64,000 bases of DNA from the NCBI GenBank assembly GCA_900068845.1, contig CEFQ01000010.1, forward strand, positions 88,060-152,059, in the 5' to 3' direction. The stretch is from Enterobacter ludwigii (GTDB taxonomy: Bacteria; Pseudomonadota; Gammaproteobacteria; Enterobacterales; Enterobacteriaceae). The notes beneath the pieces are model-generated. The model did not search any database and was not told where the DNA came from. It saw only the letters and a list, made by a program, of their open reading frames with translations. Shown here one piece after another: positions 35,681 through 47,879 of the stretch. Made by a program: the position numbers and the translations under genes. The stretch's first letter is position 1; the number at the start of each line of letters is the position of its first letter.

Positions 35681-36262
35681 CTACAGTCGTTGCGCGCGCG
35701 CGTCGGCCATCAGGCGCGGATAGAACTGGAAGAACAGGGGTTCGAGCCGATCATAGTGATCGATGAAATCCTGATAGGAATCACGCAGCGCAACCAGACG
35801 CGGACGACGATGTGCCATGCCGCTTAGCACGCGCGCCAGCCGTGTCGGTTCCGCGTAGTGTTCAAACCAGCGCTCGCGCCACATCACGGCATTCAATTCT
35901 ATGAAGCCTTCCGGCGTACCGGCCAGCTGCGGCACGATGTTGCGTTCAGCCGCCTGCGTAAACTCTGCCAGCGATTGCGTGGGATGAAATTTCTCCCAGT
36001 GTAACGCAAGGAAGTGATCCCAAATCACATCCAGCGTGATCGGTGCCACGCGGCGCGTTTCGGGGCGAAACAGGTCACGCGCAATACGCACTTCGGGCAG
36101 GTTATCGGTTAACACGTCAAGACGGCGATGCATGGCGATGCCATCCACGACGGGCGCGGGCCATTGCGATTGCACGTTACCGCGCACGAAATCGGCCATG
36201 AGATTGCCCAGCAGAGAGCTGTTTGCCAGCTGCGCCAGGTGAAGGTGAGCGAGAAAGTTCAT
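35681..36262 (-). CDS. acpH: Acyl carrier protein phosphodiesterase
   Basis: 193 residues, starting [20 protein letters not shown] as in E. coli AcpH. It removes the 4'-phosphopantetheine group from holo-ACP; the family is HD-like, with His and Asp ligands in HLHLA and VIWDHFLA. Divergent from queA across 182 bp, as in E. coli. Confidence 0.95.
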   Translation of the reverse strand: MNFLAHLHLAQLANSSLLGNLMADFVRGNVQSQWPAPVVDGIAMHRRLDVLTDNLPEVRIARDLFRPETRRVAPITLDVIWDHFLALHWEKFHPTQSLAEFTQAAERNIVPQLAGTPEGFIELNAVMWRERWFEHYAEPTRLARVLSGMAHRRPRLVALRDSYQDFIDHYDRLEPLFFQFYPRLMADARAQRL

Positions 36263-36444
36263 GGCGCATTATATACACGTCATACTGCAAGTTACAGGTG
36301 CGTTGGCTGCTTTCATGTACCCGAATCACTGACTCGAATGAGGGTGTGTTGAGGCAGAATCACGGAAGCGCAGCCAGTTGTTCAGAATTTGCCGCTTTTC
36401 AGCTAGACTATGCCGCCTGATTTTAAGTCCTGAAGAAGTGAAGC

Positions 36445-37515
36445 ATGCGCGTAGCCGATTTTACCTTTGAGTTGCCAGAATCATTAATCGCCCACTATCC
36501 GCAGGCGCAGCGAAGCGGTTGTCGCTTGCTGTCGCTGGATGGCCCAAGCGGCGCGTTAAGCCATGGCGTATTTACTGACGTGATGGATAAGCTCAATCCG
36601 GGCGATCTGCTGGTGTTTAACAACACTCGCGTGATTCCCGCACGCGTCTTTGGCCGTAAAGCCAGCGGCGGGAAAATCGAGATGCTGGTTGAGCGCATGC
36701 TGGACGACAAACGCGTGCTGGCGCATGTGCGCGCCTCTAAAGCACCGAAGCCAGGCGCAGAGTTGCTGCTGGGCGATGACGAAAGCGTTAAAGCCACCAT
36801 GGTGGCGCGTCATGACACGCTGTTTGAAATTGCTTTTGAAGACGATCGCGCAGTGCTGGATATTCTCAACAGCGTCGGCCATATGCCGCTGCCGCCGTAT
36901 ATTGATCGTCCCGATGAAGATGCCGACCGTGAGCTGTACCAAACCGTGTATGGCGTGCGTCCCGGTGCTGTTGCCGCACCCACCGCCGGTTTGCACTTTG
37001 ATGAACCGCTGCTGGAGGCGCTGAAAGCCAAAGGCGTTGAAATGGCGTTTGTCACGCTGCACGTCGGTGCCGGCACCTTCCAGCCGGTGCGCGTAGAAAC
37101 CATCGAAGATCACATCATGCACGCCGAATACGCGGAAGTGCCACAGGAGGTGGTGGATGCGGTGTTGGCGTGTAAAGCGCGCGGCAATAAAGTGGTCGCC
37201 GTCGGCACCACCTCGGTAAGATCGCTGGAGAGCGCCGCGAAGGCCAGCCAGGACGCGCTGATTGCCCCGTTCTTCGATGACACCCAGATCTTTATCTATC
37301 CCGGCTACCACTATCAGGTGATTGATGCGTTGATCACCAACTTCCATCTGCCGGAATCGACCCTGATTATGCTGGTATCGGCCTTTGCCGGTTACCAGCA
37401 CACCATGGCGGCTTATCACAGCGCGGTGGCAGAGCAGTACCGTTTCTTTAGCTACGGCGATGCGATGTACATCACCCGTAATCCCCAGGCACCTGACGAA
37501 AGCGTTGGTGCGTAA
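36445..37515 (+). CDS. queA: S-adenosylmethionine:tRNA ribosyltransferase-isomerase QueA
   Basis: 356 residues. It builds epoxyqueuosine in tRNA by adding the ribosyl part of SAM. Family motifs: [15 protein letters not shown] at the start, [28 protein letters not shown], and [11 protein letters not shown]. First gene of the queA-tgt-yajC-secD-secF group. Confidence 0.98.
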   Translation: MRVADFTFELPESLIAHYPQAQRSGCRLLSLDGPSGALSHGVFTDVMDKLNPGDLLVFNNTRVIPARVFGRKASGGKIEMLVERMLDDKRVLAHVRASKAPKPGAELLLGDDESVKATMVARHDTLFEIAFEDDRAVLDILNSVGHMPLPPYIDRPDEDADRELYQTVYGVRPGAVAAPTAGLHFDEPLLEALKAKGVEMAFVTLHVGAGTFQPVRVETIEDHIMHAEYAEVPQEVVDAVLACKARGNKVVAVGTTSVRSLESAAKASQDALIAPFFDDTQIFIYPGYHYQVIDALITNFHLPESTLIMLVSAFAGYQHTMAAYHSAVAEQYRFFSYGDAMYITRNPQAPDESVGA

Positions 37516-37537
37516 TTGAATCAGACTGTTTCTCTGA

Positions 37538-38674
<1,137 letters not shown>

Positions 38675-38698
38675 TAATTCATCAATGAGGGAAATTTA

Positions 38699-39031
38699 AT
38701 GAGCTTTTTCATTTCTGACGCCGTAGCCGCAGCAGGCGCACCGTCTCAGGGAAGTCCGTATTCTCTGGTGATCATGCTGGTGGTATTTGGTCTGATCTTC
38801 TACTTCATGATTCTGCGTCCACAGCAGAAGCGTACCAAAGATCACAAGAAGCTGATGGATTCCATCTCTAAAGGTGATGAAGTGCTGACCAGCGGTGGTT
38901 TAGTTGGCCGTGTGACCAAAGTGGCAGAAACTGGCTATGTTTCAATTGCCCTGAACGACACCACTGAAGTAGTTGTTAAACGTGATTTCGTGGCCGCCGT
39001 TCTGCCGAAAGGTACTATGAAGGCGCTGTAA
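38699..39031 (+). CDS. yajC: Sec translocon accessory protein YajC
   Basis: 110 residues with one N-terminal membrane helix ([20 protein letters not shown]) followed by a small cytoplasmic domain ([15 protein letters not shown]). It associates with SecDF. Same order and spacing as in E. coli. Confidence 0.97.
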   Translation: MSFFISDAVAAAGAPSQGSPYSLVIMLVVFGLIFYFMILRPQQKRTKDHKKLMDSISKGDEVLTSGGLVGRVTKVAETGYVSIALNDTTEVVVKRDFVAAVLPKGTMKAL

Positions 39032-39056
39032 TTTTTTCTTCCCGAAGGGAACTGCC

Positions 39057-40904
39057 GTGTTAAACCGTTATCCTTTGTGGAAGTACATCATGCTGGTCGT
39101 CGTGATTCTCGTCGGCCTGCTCTATGCGCTTCCTAACCTCTATGGTGAGGATCCGGCCGTTCAGATCACTGGTGCGCGCGGTGGCGCCGCCAGTGAGCAA
39201 ACGTTGGATCAGATCCAGAACGTATTAAAACAAGACAATATCGAGAGCAAATCCCTCGCTCTGGAAAATGGTGCCATTCTGGCCCGCTTTGCGACTCAGG
39301 ATGCGCAACTGCGCGCGCGTGATGCACTCACCACCACGCTGGGCGAAGACTACATTGTGGCACTCAACCTCGCGCCAGCAACCCCTCGCTGGCTGAGCAT
39401 GCTGGCCGCGGAGCCGATGAAACTCGGTCTTGATCTGCGCGGCGGCGTTCACTTCCTGATGGAAGTGGATATGGATACGGCTCTGGGCAAACTGCAAGAG
39501 CAGAACGCCGACAGCCTGCGCAGCGACCTGCGCGACAAAAGCATTCCGTATACCACCGTTAATAAAATCGCGAACTATGGTGTAGAAGTGCGTTTCCGTG
39601 ACGGCGCCAGCCGTGACGCGGCAATCAGCTACTTGTCTACGCGCCACCGCGATCTGGTGATCTCAAGCCAGGGCAGCGATGCGCTGCGTGCGGTCATGAG
39701 CGATGCGCGTCTGAGCGAAGCGCGTGAATATGCGGTGCAGCAAAACATCACGATTCTGCGTAACCGTGTGAACCAGCTTGGCGTCGCCGAACCGCTGGTG
39801 CAGCGTCAAGGTTCTGACCGCATCGTGGTGGAACTGCCGGGTATTCAGGACACCGCGCGCGCGAAAGAGATTTTGGGCGCCACCGCCACGCTGGAATTCC
39901 GTCTGGTTAATACCAGCGTTGATCCTACCGCCGCAGCCAGCGGCCGTGTGCCGGGCGATTCGGAAGTGAAGAAAACGCGCGAAGGGCAGCCAGTGGTGCT
40001 GTACAAGCGTGTCATTCTGACCGGTGACCACATCACCGACTCTACGTCGAGCATGGATGAGTACAACCAGCCACAGGTGAACATTTCACTGGATGGCGCG
40101 GGCGGCAACATGATGTCGAACTTCACCAAGGACAACATCGGTAAGCCGATGGCGACCCTGTTTGTGGAGTACAAAGACAGCGGTAAGAAAGATGCCAACG
40201 GCCGTTCGATTCTGGTGAAACAGGAAGAAGTGATTAACGTGGCGAACATCCAGTCGCGCCTCGGCAACAGCTTCCGTATCACCGGCATTAATAACCCGAA
40301 CGAAGCACGCCAGCTGTCGCTGCTGCTGCGCGCGGGTGCGTTGATTGCGCCAATCCAGATTGTAGAAGAACGCACCATCGGTCCAACCATGGGCCAGCAG
40401 AACATCACACAAGGTCTCGAAGCCTGTCTGTGGGGTTTGATCGCGTCCATCATCTTTATGGTGGTGTTCTACAAGAAGTTTGGCCTTATCGCCACCAGCG
40501 CACTGCTGTGTAACCTGGTGCTGATTGTCGGCATCATGTCACTGCTGCCTGGCGCCACGCTCACCATGCCGGGTATCGCCGGTATCGTGCTGACGCTGGC
40601 GGTGGCGGTTGATGCTAACGTATTGATTAACGAACGTATTAAAGAAGAGTTGCGTAACGGACGCTCGGTGCAGCAGGCGATTCATGAAGGCTATAAAGGC
40701 GCCTTCTCCAGTATCGTCGATGCCAACGTTACGACGCTGATTAAAGTCATCATTCTTTATGCGGTCGGTACCGGTTCAATCAAAGGCTTTGCGATTACTA
40801 CGGCTATCGGTATCGCAACTTCAATGTTTACCGCTATCGTCGGCACCCGTGCCATCGTTAACCTGGTGTACGGCGGCAAACGCATCAACAAGCTGTCTAT
40901 CTGA
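39057..40904 (+). CDS. secD: Protein translocase subunit SecD
   Basis: 615 residues, as in E. coli. One N-terminal helix, a large periplasmic P1 domain (about 30-450, with [16 protein letters not shown]), and five C-terminal helices including [20 protein letters not shown], which holds charged residues needed for the proton motive force. GTG or TTG start at 39057 following GAAGGGA. Confidence 0.97.
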   Translation: MLNRYPLWKYIMLVVVILVGLLYALPNLYGEDPAVQITGARGGAASEQTLDQIQNVLKQDNIESKSLALENGAILARFATQDAQLRARDALTTTLGEDYIVALNLAPATPRWLSMLAAEPMKLGLDLRGGVHFLMEVDMDTALGKLQEQNADSLRSDLRDKSIPYTTVNKIANYGVEVRFRDGASRDAAISYLSTRHRDLVISSQGSDALRAVMSDARLSEAREYAVQQNITILRNRVNQLGVAEPLVQRQGSDRIVVELPGIQDTARAKEILGATATLEFRLVNTSVDPTAAASGRVPGDSEVKKTREGQPVVLYKRVILTGDHITDSTSSMDEYNQPQVNISLDGAGGNMMSNFTKDNIGKPMATLFVEYKDSGKKDANGRSILVKQEEVINVANIQSRLGNSFRITGINNPNEARQLSLLLRAGALIAPIQIVEERTIGPTMGQQNITQGLEACLWGLIASIIFMVVFYKKFGLIATSALLCNLVLIVGIMSLLPGATLTMPGIAGIVLTLAVAVDANVLINERIKEELRNGRSVQQAIHEGYKGAFSSIVDANVTTLIKVIILYAVGTGSIKGFAITTAIGIATSMFTAIVGTRAIVNLVYGGKRINKLSI

Positions 40905-40914
40905 GGAGTGCGTT

Positions 40915-41883
40915 GTGGCACAGGAATATAGTATTGAGCAGCTAAACCACGGGCGTAAAGTCGTCGACTTTATGCGCTGGGATCGGCTGGCTTTCATCAT
41001 CTCCGGTCTGCTGATTGTGGCGTCTATTGCCATTATCGGTGTGCGAGGCTTCAACTGGGGCCTCGACTTTACCGGCGGAACGGTGATTGAGATTAACCTG
41101 GAAAAACCGGCGGATCTCGATGCGCTGCGCGAAGGTTTGGTGAAGGCGGGCTTTGAAGAGCCGCTGGTGCAGAACTTTGGTAGCAGCCGCGATGTGATGG
41201 TGCGTATGCCACCGGCGACCGGCAATGCCGGTACCGAACTGGGCAACAAGGTGTTGGCGTCAATCAGCCAGACCACGCAGCAGAACGCCACCGTGAAACG
41301 TATCGAGTTCGTTGGCCCAAGCGTGGGAAGCGATCTGGCGCAGGCCGGTGCGCTGGCGCTGTTGTCGGCGCTGATTGCGATTTTGATCTACATCGGCATC
41401 CGCTTTGAGTGGCGTTTGGCGCTCGGCACCGTACTGGCGCTGGCGCACGATGTGATCATCACCTGCGGCATTTTGTCGCTGTCACGCGTGGAGATCGATC
41501 TGACGATTGTCGCCTCGCTGATGTCGGTAATTGGTTACTCGCTTAACGATAAGATCGTGGTATCCGACCGTATTCGTGAGAACTTCCGTAAGATTCGCCG
41601 CGGGTCTTCTTACGACATCACCAACGTGTCGCTGACCCAAACGCTGAGCCGTACCTTGATCACCTCCCTCACCACGCTGGCGATGATCATGATCCTGTTC
41701 GTGTTTGGTGGTGCGTTGCTGAAAGGCTTCTCACTGACCATGCTGATCGGTGTCACCATCGGTACCATTTCATCGATTTATGTCTCTTCAGCGCTGGCGC
41801 TGAAACTTGGCATGAAGCGTGAACACATGCTGGTGCAGAAAGTGGAAAAAGAGGGCGCAGATCAGCCTTCGATTCTGCCGTAA
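40915..41883 (+). CDS. secF: Protein translocase subunit SecF
   Basis: 322 residues from the GTG at 40915, which has TGAGGAG upstream and lies 10 bp after the secD stop. The open frame extends back to 40759 inside secD but without reason to start there. [12 protein letters not shown] and [20 protein letters not shown] are SecF signatures. Confidence 0.97.
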   Translation: MAQEYSIEQLNHGRKVVDFMRWDRLAFIISGLLIVASIAIIGVRGFNWGLDFTGGTVIEINLEKPADLDALREGLVKAGFEEPLVQNFGSSRDVMVRMPPATGNAGTELGNKVLASISQTTQQNATVKRIEFVGPSVGSDLAQAGALALLSALIAILIYIGIRFEWRLALGTVLALAHDVIITCGILSLSRVEIDLTIVASLMSVIGYSLNDKIVVSDRIRENFRKIRRGSSYDITNVSLTQTLSRTLITSLTTLAMIMILFVFGGALLKGFSLTMLIGVTIGTISSIYVSSALALKLGMKREHMLVQKVEKEGADQPSILP

Positions 41884-41900
41884 CGCTGTGTAAGAAAGTA

Positions 41901-41930
41901 AACGGGCTGCCAGTGGCAGCCCGTTTTTTT
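41901..41930 (+). terminator. Rho-independent terminator after secF
   Basis: AACGGGCTGCC pairs with GGCAGCCCGTT, followed by seven T. It ends the queA-secF group. In E. coli tsx lies just beyond; here yajI follows directly on the other strand. Confidence 0.92.
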
Positions 41931-41941
41931 ATGCCTGGCGA

Positions 41942-42502
41942 TCAGGGCGTGGTTTTTGCTGCGGTATGCTCAACATCATGCACGCGCACGTAGCCGAGCT
42001 GATCCGGGGTTAATCCGCTAAGCCGCAGCGGCACAGTCACGGAACTGCGCGGCATTAACTCGGCGGGAACATCGATGGTCTGACTCAGGCTGCCCGCATT
42101 AAGCGGTTTACCGCTGGCCGGATCCATTTCGCCCCATACCACAGTCGCGCGCAGTGCTGGAATTGGCTGGTCATCCGTGGCGCGGATATTCAGGTTAGCG
42201 CGACTGCCGCTGGCTTCACCCGCCACCTGCGTAAGCGACAAACGCAATTTACCGAGCTGCGTCTGCAGCTCTACCGGCGTATTGGCCTGCGGCAACAGCC
42301 ACGCGCCCTGAGTGGATTGGCTGTTCAGCTGACCCTGAATCTCCAACGCCGTTGCCTGATTAGTCAGCTTGCGCATCTGCTGATTAAGCTGACTTACTTC
42401 CTGATGCAACTCTTTGACCTGCGGTGAAACCGGCGTTGAACTACAACCACTGAGAACCAGCAAAGAGAGTGCTGCCGGTGCCCAAAACGTCCTGATCGTC
42501 AT
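41942..42502 (-). CDS. yajI: DUF3251 lipoprotein YajI
   Basis: 186 residues with a lipoprotein signal (LLVLSGC, C20), a short coiled coil (VKELHQEVSQLNQQMRKL), and a DUF3251 domain. Function unknown. yajI occupies the same neighbourhood, before nrdR, in E. coli. Confidence 0.9.
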   Translation of the reverse strand: MTIRTFWAPAALSLLVLSGCSSTPVSPQVKELHQEVSQLNQQMRKLTNQATALEIQGQLNSQSTQGAWLLPQANTPVELQTQLGKLRLSLTQVAGEASGSRANLNIRATDDQPIPALRATVVWGEMDPASGKPLNAGSLSQTIDVPAELMPRSSVTVPLRLSGLTPDQLGYVRVHDVEHTAAKTTP

Positions 42503-42516
42503 GCAATGTCCTTTCT

Positions 42517-42957
42517 TTATTCGGGAATTCGTAAAACCTGGCCAGGGTAGATCTTATCAGGATGCGTCAGCATTGGCTTGTTCGCTTCGAAAATCTTGTT
42601 GTATTGATTAGGATTTCCGTAGACCTCTTTCGATACCGCACTCAAGGTATCGCCTTTTTTCACGGTATAGAACTTCGCGGGCGTAGCGGAATCGCTGGTG
42701 GTGACCTTGTCATCCACCTTGGTGATCCCTGCAACGTTACCCGCCGCCACCAAAATCTTCTCTTTCAACTCCTGTGAAATGCCATCACCGGTGACCGTCA
42801 CCGTATCGCCTTTCACATCCACCTTCACCTTATCGCTGTCAGGCAAACCGAGTTTGTTGATGTGATCCTGCAATTTCTTGCTGGCATCGTCACCGCCGCC
42901 ACTCACGGCGTCCCACAGTTTTTCTCCAGCCTCTTTCACGAAATCAAACAGACCCAT
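42517..42957 (-). CDS. kbp: Potassium-binding protein Kbp (BON and LysM domains)
   Basis: 146 residues: [18 protein letters not shown] at the N-terminus, a BON domain (about 25-88), and a C-terminal LysM domain ([18 protein letters not shown], about 96-144). E. coli Kbp (YgaU) binds K+ in the cytoplasm and is at another locus. Here it lies 14 bp upstream of yajI in the same direction, an arrangement not found in E. coli. Confidence 0.92.
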   Translation of the reverse strand: MGLFDFVKEAGEKLWDAVSGGGDDASKKLQDHINKLGLPDSDKVKVDVKGDTVTVTGDGISQELKEKILVAAGNVAGITKVDDKVTTSDSATPAKFYTVKKGDTLSAVSKEVYGNPNQYNKIFEANKPMLTHPDKIYPGQVLRIPE

Positions 42958-43162
42958 ACATCCTCCAGATTTTTATGGTGTTGGCCGCCTGGCTGGCGGC
43001 TTTATAAGCGTAGTGGGTTTTTGCCTGAGGTCATGTAGGTGATGTCTGGCATTTGGCTTAATGTCACAAACCGCCATTCACACATTCTGTGCCACACACA
43101 TACATTTTGTGTCGCGATCGCGCTACACTGTGTGGCCTATTTATCTCGCATCAGGAAGCCTC

Positions 43163-43612
43163 ATGCATTGCCCATTCTGCTCCGCTGTGGACACCAAAGT
43201 GATTGATTCTCGTCTGGTTAGTGAAGGATCGTCGGTGCGTCGCCGTCGTCAGTGTCTGGTCTGTCATGAGCGTTTTACCACCTTTGAAGTGGCGGAACTG
43301 GTGATGCCGCGCGTGGTGAAAAGCAACGATGTGCGCGAACCCTTCAACGAAGATAAACTCAGCAGCGGCATGATCAAGGCATTGGAAAAACGCCCGGTGA
43401 GCGCCGATGCGGTTGAAAGCGCGGTCAATCATATTAAAACCCAGCTGCGTGCCACCGGCGAACGCGAAGTGCCAAGCGCGCTGATCGGCAATCTGGTGAT
43501 GGATGAGCTGAAAAAGCTCGATAAAGTGGCCTACATTCGCTTTGCCTCGGTCTATCGCAGCTTTGAAGATATTCGCGATTTTGGTGAAGAGATCGCCCGC
43601 TTACAGGACTAA
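43163..43612 (+). CDS. nrdR: Transcriptional repressor NrdR
   Basis: 149 residues from the ATG at 43163: a zinc ribbon (MHCPFC and CLVCHERF, C3, C6, C31, C34) and an ATP-cone domain (about 49-139). It represses ribonucleotide reductase genes when dATP is high. The start is set by the conserved MHCPFC; a frame extending upstream to 43061 is rejected. ribD begins 4 bp after the stop. Confidence 0.98.
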   Translation: MHCPFCSAVDTKVIDSRLVSEGSSVRRRRQCLVCHERFTTFEVAELVMPRVVKSNDVREPFNEDKLSSGMIKALEKRPVSADAVESAVNHIKTQLRATGEREVPSALIGNLVMDELKKLDKVAYIRFASVYRSFEDIRDFGEEIARLQD

Positions 43613-43615
43613 TCC

Positions 43616-44719
43616 ATGACTGACGAACGCTACATGGCGCGCGCGCTGGAACTGGCGCGCCGCGGACGCTTTACCACGACACCGAATCCCAACGTTGGCT
43701 GTGTGATTGTGCGCGAGGGCGAGATCGTCGGCGAAGGCTGGCATCAGCGCGCCGGTGAACCGCATGCCGAAGTGCACGCGCTGCGTATGGCCGGGGAACG
43801 CGCCAATGGCGCAACCGCCTATGTCACGCTGGAACCTTGCAGCCATCATGGGCGCACGCCGCCGTGCTGCGATGCGCTGATTGCCGCAGGCGTGACGCGC
43901 GTAGTCGCCGCGATGCAGGACCCCAATCCGCAAGTGGCGGGACGTGGACTCTATCGTTTACAGCAGGCGGGCATTGATGTCAGTCACGGCTTGATGATGA
44001 ATGAAGCGGAAGCGTTGAATCGTGGTTTTCTGAAACGCATGCGCACCGGCTTCCCGTGGATTCAACTGAAACTCGGCGCATCCCTTGATGGGCGCACCGC
44101 GATGACGAATGGCGAAAGTCAGTGGATCACTTCGGCAGCGGCAAGGCGCGATGTGCAACGTTTACGCGCCCAGAGTTCAGCTATCCTTAGCACCAGCGCC
44201 ACGGTGTTGGCGGATAATCCGTCCTTGACGGTGCGCTGGAATGAATTGAATGAAGAGGTGCGTGCGCAGCTCGACGAAAGCCAGCTGCGCCAACCGGTGC
44301 GCGTGGTCATCGACAGCCAACAGCGCGTCTCGCCGCAACACCGTTTGATTGACCAGCCGGGCGAAACCTGGCTGATGCGCAGCGAGCCTGATGAACAGGA
44401 GTGGCCTGCCAGCGTGAGCCAGATTGCGGTGCCGCTGCACGGTGAGCAGCTCGATTTGGTCGCCATGATGATGTTACTCGGTCAGCGACAGATCAACAGC
44501 GTGTGGGTTGAAGCAGGCGCGAACTTAGCAGGCGCGCTGCTGCAAGCGGGGCTGGTAGATGAACTGATCGTTTACATGGCACCGAAGCTGCTGGGTAACA
44601 CGGCACGCGGCTTATGCGCGCTGCCAGGATTGGAACAATTGGCCGATGCGCCCGCGCTGAATTTTAGCGATATCCGCCTGGTCGGCGAGGACCTGCGCCT
44701 GACGTTGACGCCGCGTTGA
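43616..44719 (+). CDS. ribD: Riboflavin biosynthesis deaminase/reductase RibD
   Basis: 367 residues. The N-terminal deaminase has the zinc motif PHAEVHAL and PCSHHGRTPPCCDALI; the C-terminal reductase starts near 147 (LGASLDGRTAM). It performs the second and third steps from GTP in riboflavin synthesis. Operon nrdR-ribD-ribH-nusB-thiL as in E. coli. Confidence 0.98.
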   Translation: MTDERYMARALELARRGRFTTTPNPNVGCVIVREGEIVGEGWHQRAGEPHAEVHALRMAGERANGATAYVTLEPCSHHGRTPPCCDALIAAGVTRVVAAMQDPNPQVAGRGLYRLQQAGIDVSHGLMMNEAEALNRGFLKRMRTGFPWIQLKLGASLDGRTAMTNGESQWITSAAARRDVQRLRAQSSAILSTSATVLADNPSLTVRWNELNEEVRAQLDESQLRQPVRVVIDSQQRVSPQHRLIDQPGETWLMRSEPDEQEWPASVSQIAVPLHGEQLDLVAMMMLLGQRQINSVWVEAGANLAGALLQAGLVDELIVYMAPKLLGNTARGLCALPGLEQLADAPALNFSDIRLVGEDLRLTLTPR

Positions 44720-44809
44720 AAGCGCGCGGAAAAGCCTGAGCGCGTCGCCAAAGAGTATGATAGAATCCGCCCCCTTCTGCGGGGCCATAAAACAACCCAA
44801 AGGATATGT

Positions 44810-45280
44810 ATGAAAGTTATCGAAGCTCCTGTTGCCACGCCTGATGCAAACATTGCCATCGTAATTGCGCGTTTTAACAACTTCATTAATGACAGTCTGC
44901 TGGACGGCGCGGTTGATGCGCTTAAGCGTATCGGCCAGGTGAAAGCAGATAACATCACTGTGGTCTGGGTTCCAGGTGCATACGAACTGCCGCTCGCAGC
45001 ACGCGCACTGGCGAATGCCGGTAAGCACGACGCTATCGTTGCGTTGGGCACGGTGATCCGTGGCGGCACCGCACACTTCGAATATGTGGCCGGTGAAGCC
45101 AGCTCGGGCATTGCGCACGTCGCTATGACCAGCGAAATCCCGGTGACCTTCGGCGTGTTGACCACTGAAAATATCGAGCAGGCGATTGAACGCGCCGGCA
45201 CGAAAGCAGGGAATAAAGGTGCCGAAGCGGCCCTGACTGCACTCGAAATGATCAACGTATTGAAAGCCATCAAAGCCTGA
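44810..45280 (+). CDS. ribH: 6,7-dimethyl-8-ribityllumazine synthase
   Basis: 156 residues, the E. coli length. It condenses the RibA/RibD product with 3,4-dihydroxybutanone phosphate. Signatures: [25 protein letters not shown], and [22 protein letters not shown] lies upstream. Confidence 0.98.
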   Translation: MKVIEAPVATPDANIAIVIARFNNFINDSLLDGAVDALKRIGQVKADNITVVWVPGAYELPLAARALANAGKHDAIVALGTVIRGGTAHFEYVAGEASSGIAHVAMTSEIPVTFGVLTTENIEQAIERAGTKAGNKGAEAALTALEMINVLKAIKA

Positions 45281-45299
45281 TTTTTGTAAGGGGAATTTT

Positions 45300-45719
45300 G
45301 TGAAACCTGCTGCTCGTCGTCGCGCCCGTGAGTGCGCTGTTCAGGCGCTTTACTCCTGGCAGTTGTCAAAGAACGACATTGCCGATGTGGAATACCAGTT
45401 TCTGGCGGAACAAGACGTCAAAGACGTCGATATTAGTTATTTCCGCGAATTGCTGGCCGGTGTGGCGACCAACAGCGCGTACCTGGACGGTCTGATGAAG
45501 CCTTACCTGTCGCGTCAGCTGGAAGAGCTGGGCCAGGTAGAAAAAGCCATCCTGCGTATTTCGCTGTATGAGCTGAGCAAGCGTTCTGATGTGCCCTATA
45601 AAGTGGCCATCAACGAAGGCATTGAGTTGGCAAAAGTGTTTGGTGCTGAAGATAGCCACAAATTCGTCAACGGTGTCCTCGACAAAGCTGCCCCGCAAAT
45701 TCGACCCAATAAAAAATAG
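45300..45719 (+). CDS. nusB: Transcription antitermination factor NusB
   Basis: 139 residues, all-helical, starting [20 protein letters not shown]. It binds boxA RNA with NusE during rRNA transcription. GTG start 19 bp after the ribH stop, preceded by AGGGGA. Confidence 0.98.
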   Translation: MKPAARRRARECAVQALYSWQLSKNDIADVEYQFLAEQDVKDVDISYFRELLAGVATNSAYLDGLMKPYLSRQLEELGQVEKAILRISLYELSKRSDVPYKVAINEGIELAKVFGAEDSHKFVNGVLDKAAPQIRPNKK

Positions 45720-45723
45720 TTTT

Positions 45724-45748
45724 AAAGGCCGGTTTACCGGCCTTTTTC
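45724..45748 (+). terminator. Terminator between nusB and thiL
   Basis: AAAGGCCGG-TTTA-CCGGCCTTTTT hairpin with a U run, just after the nusB stop; it may reduce readthrough into thiL. Confidence 0.85.
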
Positions 45749-45765
45749 TCATTGAGACCTGATTT

Positions 45766-46743
45766 ATGTCTTGTGGTGAATTTGAACTGATTGCACGTTA
45801 CTTTAACCGCGTCACCAGCTCCCGCCGCGATGTGGAGAAAGGAATTGGTGATGACTGCGCGTTACTCAACGTGCCAGAAAAACAGACTCTTGCCATCAGC
45901 ACCGACACGCTGGTGGCGGGCGTCCACTTCTTACGTGATATCCATCCCGCCGATCTCGGCTATAAAGCCGTCGCGGTTAATCTCAGCGATTTAGCGGCCA
46001 TGGGCGCCGATCCTGCCTGGCTGACGCTGGCGCTCACGCTGCCTGACATCGATGAAGACTGGGTTGCGGCCTTTAGCGATAGCCTGTTTGAGCTGCTGGA
46101 TTACTACGATATGCAGCTGATTGGCGGAGATACCACGCGCGGACCGCTCAGCATGACGCTCGGCATTCACGGTTTGGTGCCGGTGGGAAGGGCGCTGAAG
46201 CGCTCGGGTGCGAAGCCGGGCGACTGGATTTTTGTCACCGGTACGCTGGGTGACAGCGCGGCCGGTTTGTCGTTGCTGCAACATCGTCATCGTCTGAACG
46301 ATCCGGCGGTGCACGAAGCGTTGATCAAACGTCATCTGCGCCCGATGCCACGTGTATTGCAAGGCCAGGCGTTGCGTGGTCTGGCGACCTCGGCGATCGA
46401 TATCTCTGATGGCCTGATTTCTGATCTCGGCCATGTGCTGACTGCCAGCCGTGTCGGTGCGCGTCTCAATCTCGACGCGTTACCGCTTTCAGCCGCGCTG
46501 CGCGATCACTTTGAGCCTGAGCTGGTGCTGCAATGGGCGCTGAGCGGCGGCGAAGACTACGAGCTGTGCTTCACCGTGCCGGAAGTCAATCGCGGTGCGC
46601 TGGACGTGGCGCTTGGCCACTTTGGCGTGCCTTATACCTGCATTGGTCAGATTGCACCGGAATCGGAAGGGCTGAGTTTGCTGGAGAACGGCAAGCCGCG
46701 CCGCGTGGATGTGAAAGGGTTTGATCACTTCGGTACCAGGTGA
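45766..46743 (+). CDS. thiL: Thiamine-monophosphate kinase
   Basis: 325 residues. It phosphorylates thiamine monophosphate to the cofactor diphosphate. Motifs: [35 protein letters not shown], and GGDTTRGP. In E. coli pgpA overlaps the end of thiL; here no pgpA follows and the next gene is the convergent yajO. Confidence 0.97.
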   Translation: MSCGEFELIARYFNRVTSSRRDVEKGIGDDCALLNVPEKQTLAISTDTLVAGVHFLRDIHPADLGYKAVAVNLSDLAAMGADPAWLTLALTLPDIDEDWVAAFSDSLFELLDYYDMQLIGGDTTRGPLSMTLGIHGLVPVGRALKRSGAKPGDWIFVTGTLGDSAAGLSLLQHRHRLNDPAVHEALIKRHLRPMPRVLQGQALRGLATSAIDISDGLISDLGHVLTASRVGARLNLDALPLSAALRDHFEPELVLQWALSGGEDYELCFTVPEVNRGALDVALGHFGVPYTCIGQIAPESEGLSLLENGKPRRVDVKGFDHFGTR

Positions 46744-46748
46744 AAGTG

Positions 46749-46803
46749 GTGGCCATGAATGGCCACCCTACAAAACCCGTAGGGTCGCCATTTATGGCGA
46801 CCT
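46749..46803. repeat. Double hairpin repeat between thiL and yajO
   Basis: GTGGCCAT-GA-ATGGCCAC and AGGGTCGCCAT-TT-ATGGCGACCT, joined by CCTACAAAACCCGT. It belongs to the GGTCGCC/CCTACGAAAACCC repeat group and occupies the spot where pgpA would be expected. Confidence 0.8.
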
Positions 46804-46813
46804 GGTTTCTGAA

Positions 46814-47788
46814 TCACTCAAATCCCACCGCTGGATGTGAATGATATACGCTTTCCAGCTCTGCAATCTCATTCGCACTCAACTCTACATCTACCGCTTT
46901 AACCAGCTCGGCAAACTGCTGCTCGCGCGAGGCACCAATAATTGGTGCGGTGACCGCCGGTTTATGCAACAGCCACGCTAGCGCCACTTGCGCGCGCGTC
47001 ACGCCTTTATCGGCGGCAACATTCGCCAGACGCTCGGCAATCGCCGCATCGTTCTCTTCGGTGCCGGTATACAGCTTTTCCATCACATTATCAGAGACCG
47101 AACGTGCGGTGGTTTCGCCCCAGGGACGCGTTAACTTACCACGCGCCAGCGGACTCCACGGCAGCACCGCAATCCCTTCGCGCTGACACAGCGGATGCAT
47201 GTCGTTCTCTTCTTCGCGCTGAATCAGGTTGTACTGATCCTGCATGCTGACAAAGCGTGCCCAGTTATGTTGCTTCTGCAGATCCAGCGCCTGAGCAAAC
47301 TGCGATGCATGCATTGATGATGCGCCGATGTAGCGCGCCTTGCCGGATTTCACCACTTCATGCAGTGCTTCCAGCGTCTCTTCAATTGGCGTGTCGTAAT
47401 CCCAGCGGTGAATCTGCAGCAGATCGACATATTCCATGCCCAGGCGCGTCAGGCTGTCATCAATCGATTGCAGGATATTCTTGCGCGATAAGCCTTGTGA
47501 CAAATTACTGAGCGGAAAATAGACCTTGGTGGCGACCACAACCTGATCGCGGCGGGCAAAATCTTTCAGCGCACGGCCAACGATCTCTTCGCTGCTGCCG
47601 TCGGAATAACTGTTAGCGGTATCGAAGAAGTTAATGCCAGCCTCCAGCGCCTGCTTGATCAGCGGTCGGCTGCTCTCTTCCGGCAATGTCCAGGCGTGAT
47701 TACCGCGCGTTGGATCGCCGTAGGTCATGCAGCCTAAACAGAGACGCGATACCTGTAAGTCGGTGTGGCCTAAGGGAATGGTTTTCAT
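46814..47788 (-). CDS. yajO: Aldo/keto reductase YajO
   Basis: 324 residues of the aldo/keto reductase family. The catalytic tetrad is represented by FFDTANSYSDG (Asp, Tyr), ATKVYFPL (Lys) and LLQIHRWD (His). E. coli YajO acts as a 1-deoxyxylulose-5-phosphate-linked reductase, and its gene is next to dxs, as here. Confidence 0.94.
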   Translation of the reverse strand: MKTIPLGHTDLQVSRLCLGCMTYGDPTRGNHAWTLPEESSRPLIKQALEAGINFFDTANSYSDGSSEEIVGRALKDFARRDQVVVATKVYFPLSNLSQGLSRKNILQSIDDSLTRLGMEYVDLLQIHRWDYDTPIEETLEALHEVVKSGKARYIGASSMHASQFAQALDLQKQHNWARFVSMQDQYNLIQREEENDMHPLCQREGIAVLPWSPLARGKLTRPWGETTARSVSDNVMEKLYTGTEENDAAIAERLANVAADKGVTRAQVALAWLLHKPAVTAPIIGASREQQFAELVKAVDVELSANEIAELESVYHSHPAVGFE

Positions 47789-47846
47789 GTATTTGGGCTC
47801 CTGCTCTTATGCTTGAGGGAAATCGTTCCCTAAGCATAGCAGCAGG

Positions 47847-47870
47847 CTCGCTCACCGGGCGGTGAGCGAG
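47847..47870. other. Perfect 10 bp hairpin between dxs and yajO
   Basis: CTCGCTCACC-GGGC-GGTGAGCGAG, 10 bp after the dxs stop on the minus strand. No U run follows, so it may be an mRNA-stabilising or processing hairpin within a dxs-yajO transcript. Confidence 0.55.
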
Positions 47871-47879
47871 TCGGGCAGT

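Noticed and set aside
43080-43135. Possible NrdR box near nrdR (ACACATACATTTTGTGT and a CACTGTGTG stretch)
   Set aside because: The first is 17 rather than 16 bases and its left half matches the consensus poorly; no properly spaced pair of boxes was found.
43061-43162. Upstream in-frame extension of nrdR by 34 codons
   Set aside because: NrdR proteins begin MHCPFC; the extension overlaps the promoter region and has no ribosome site.
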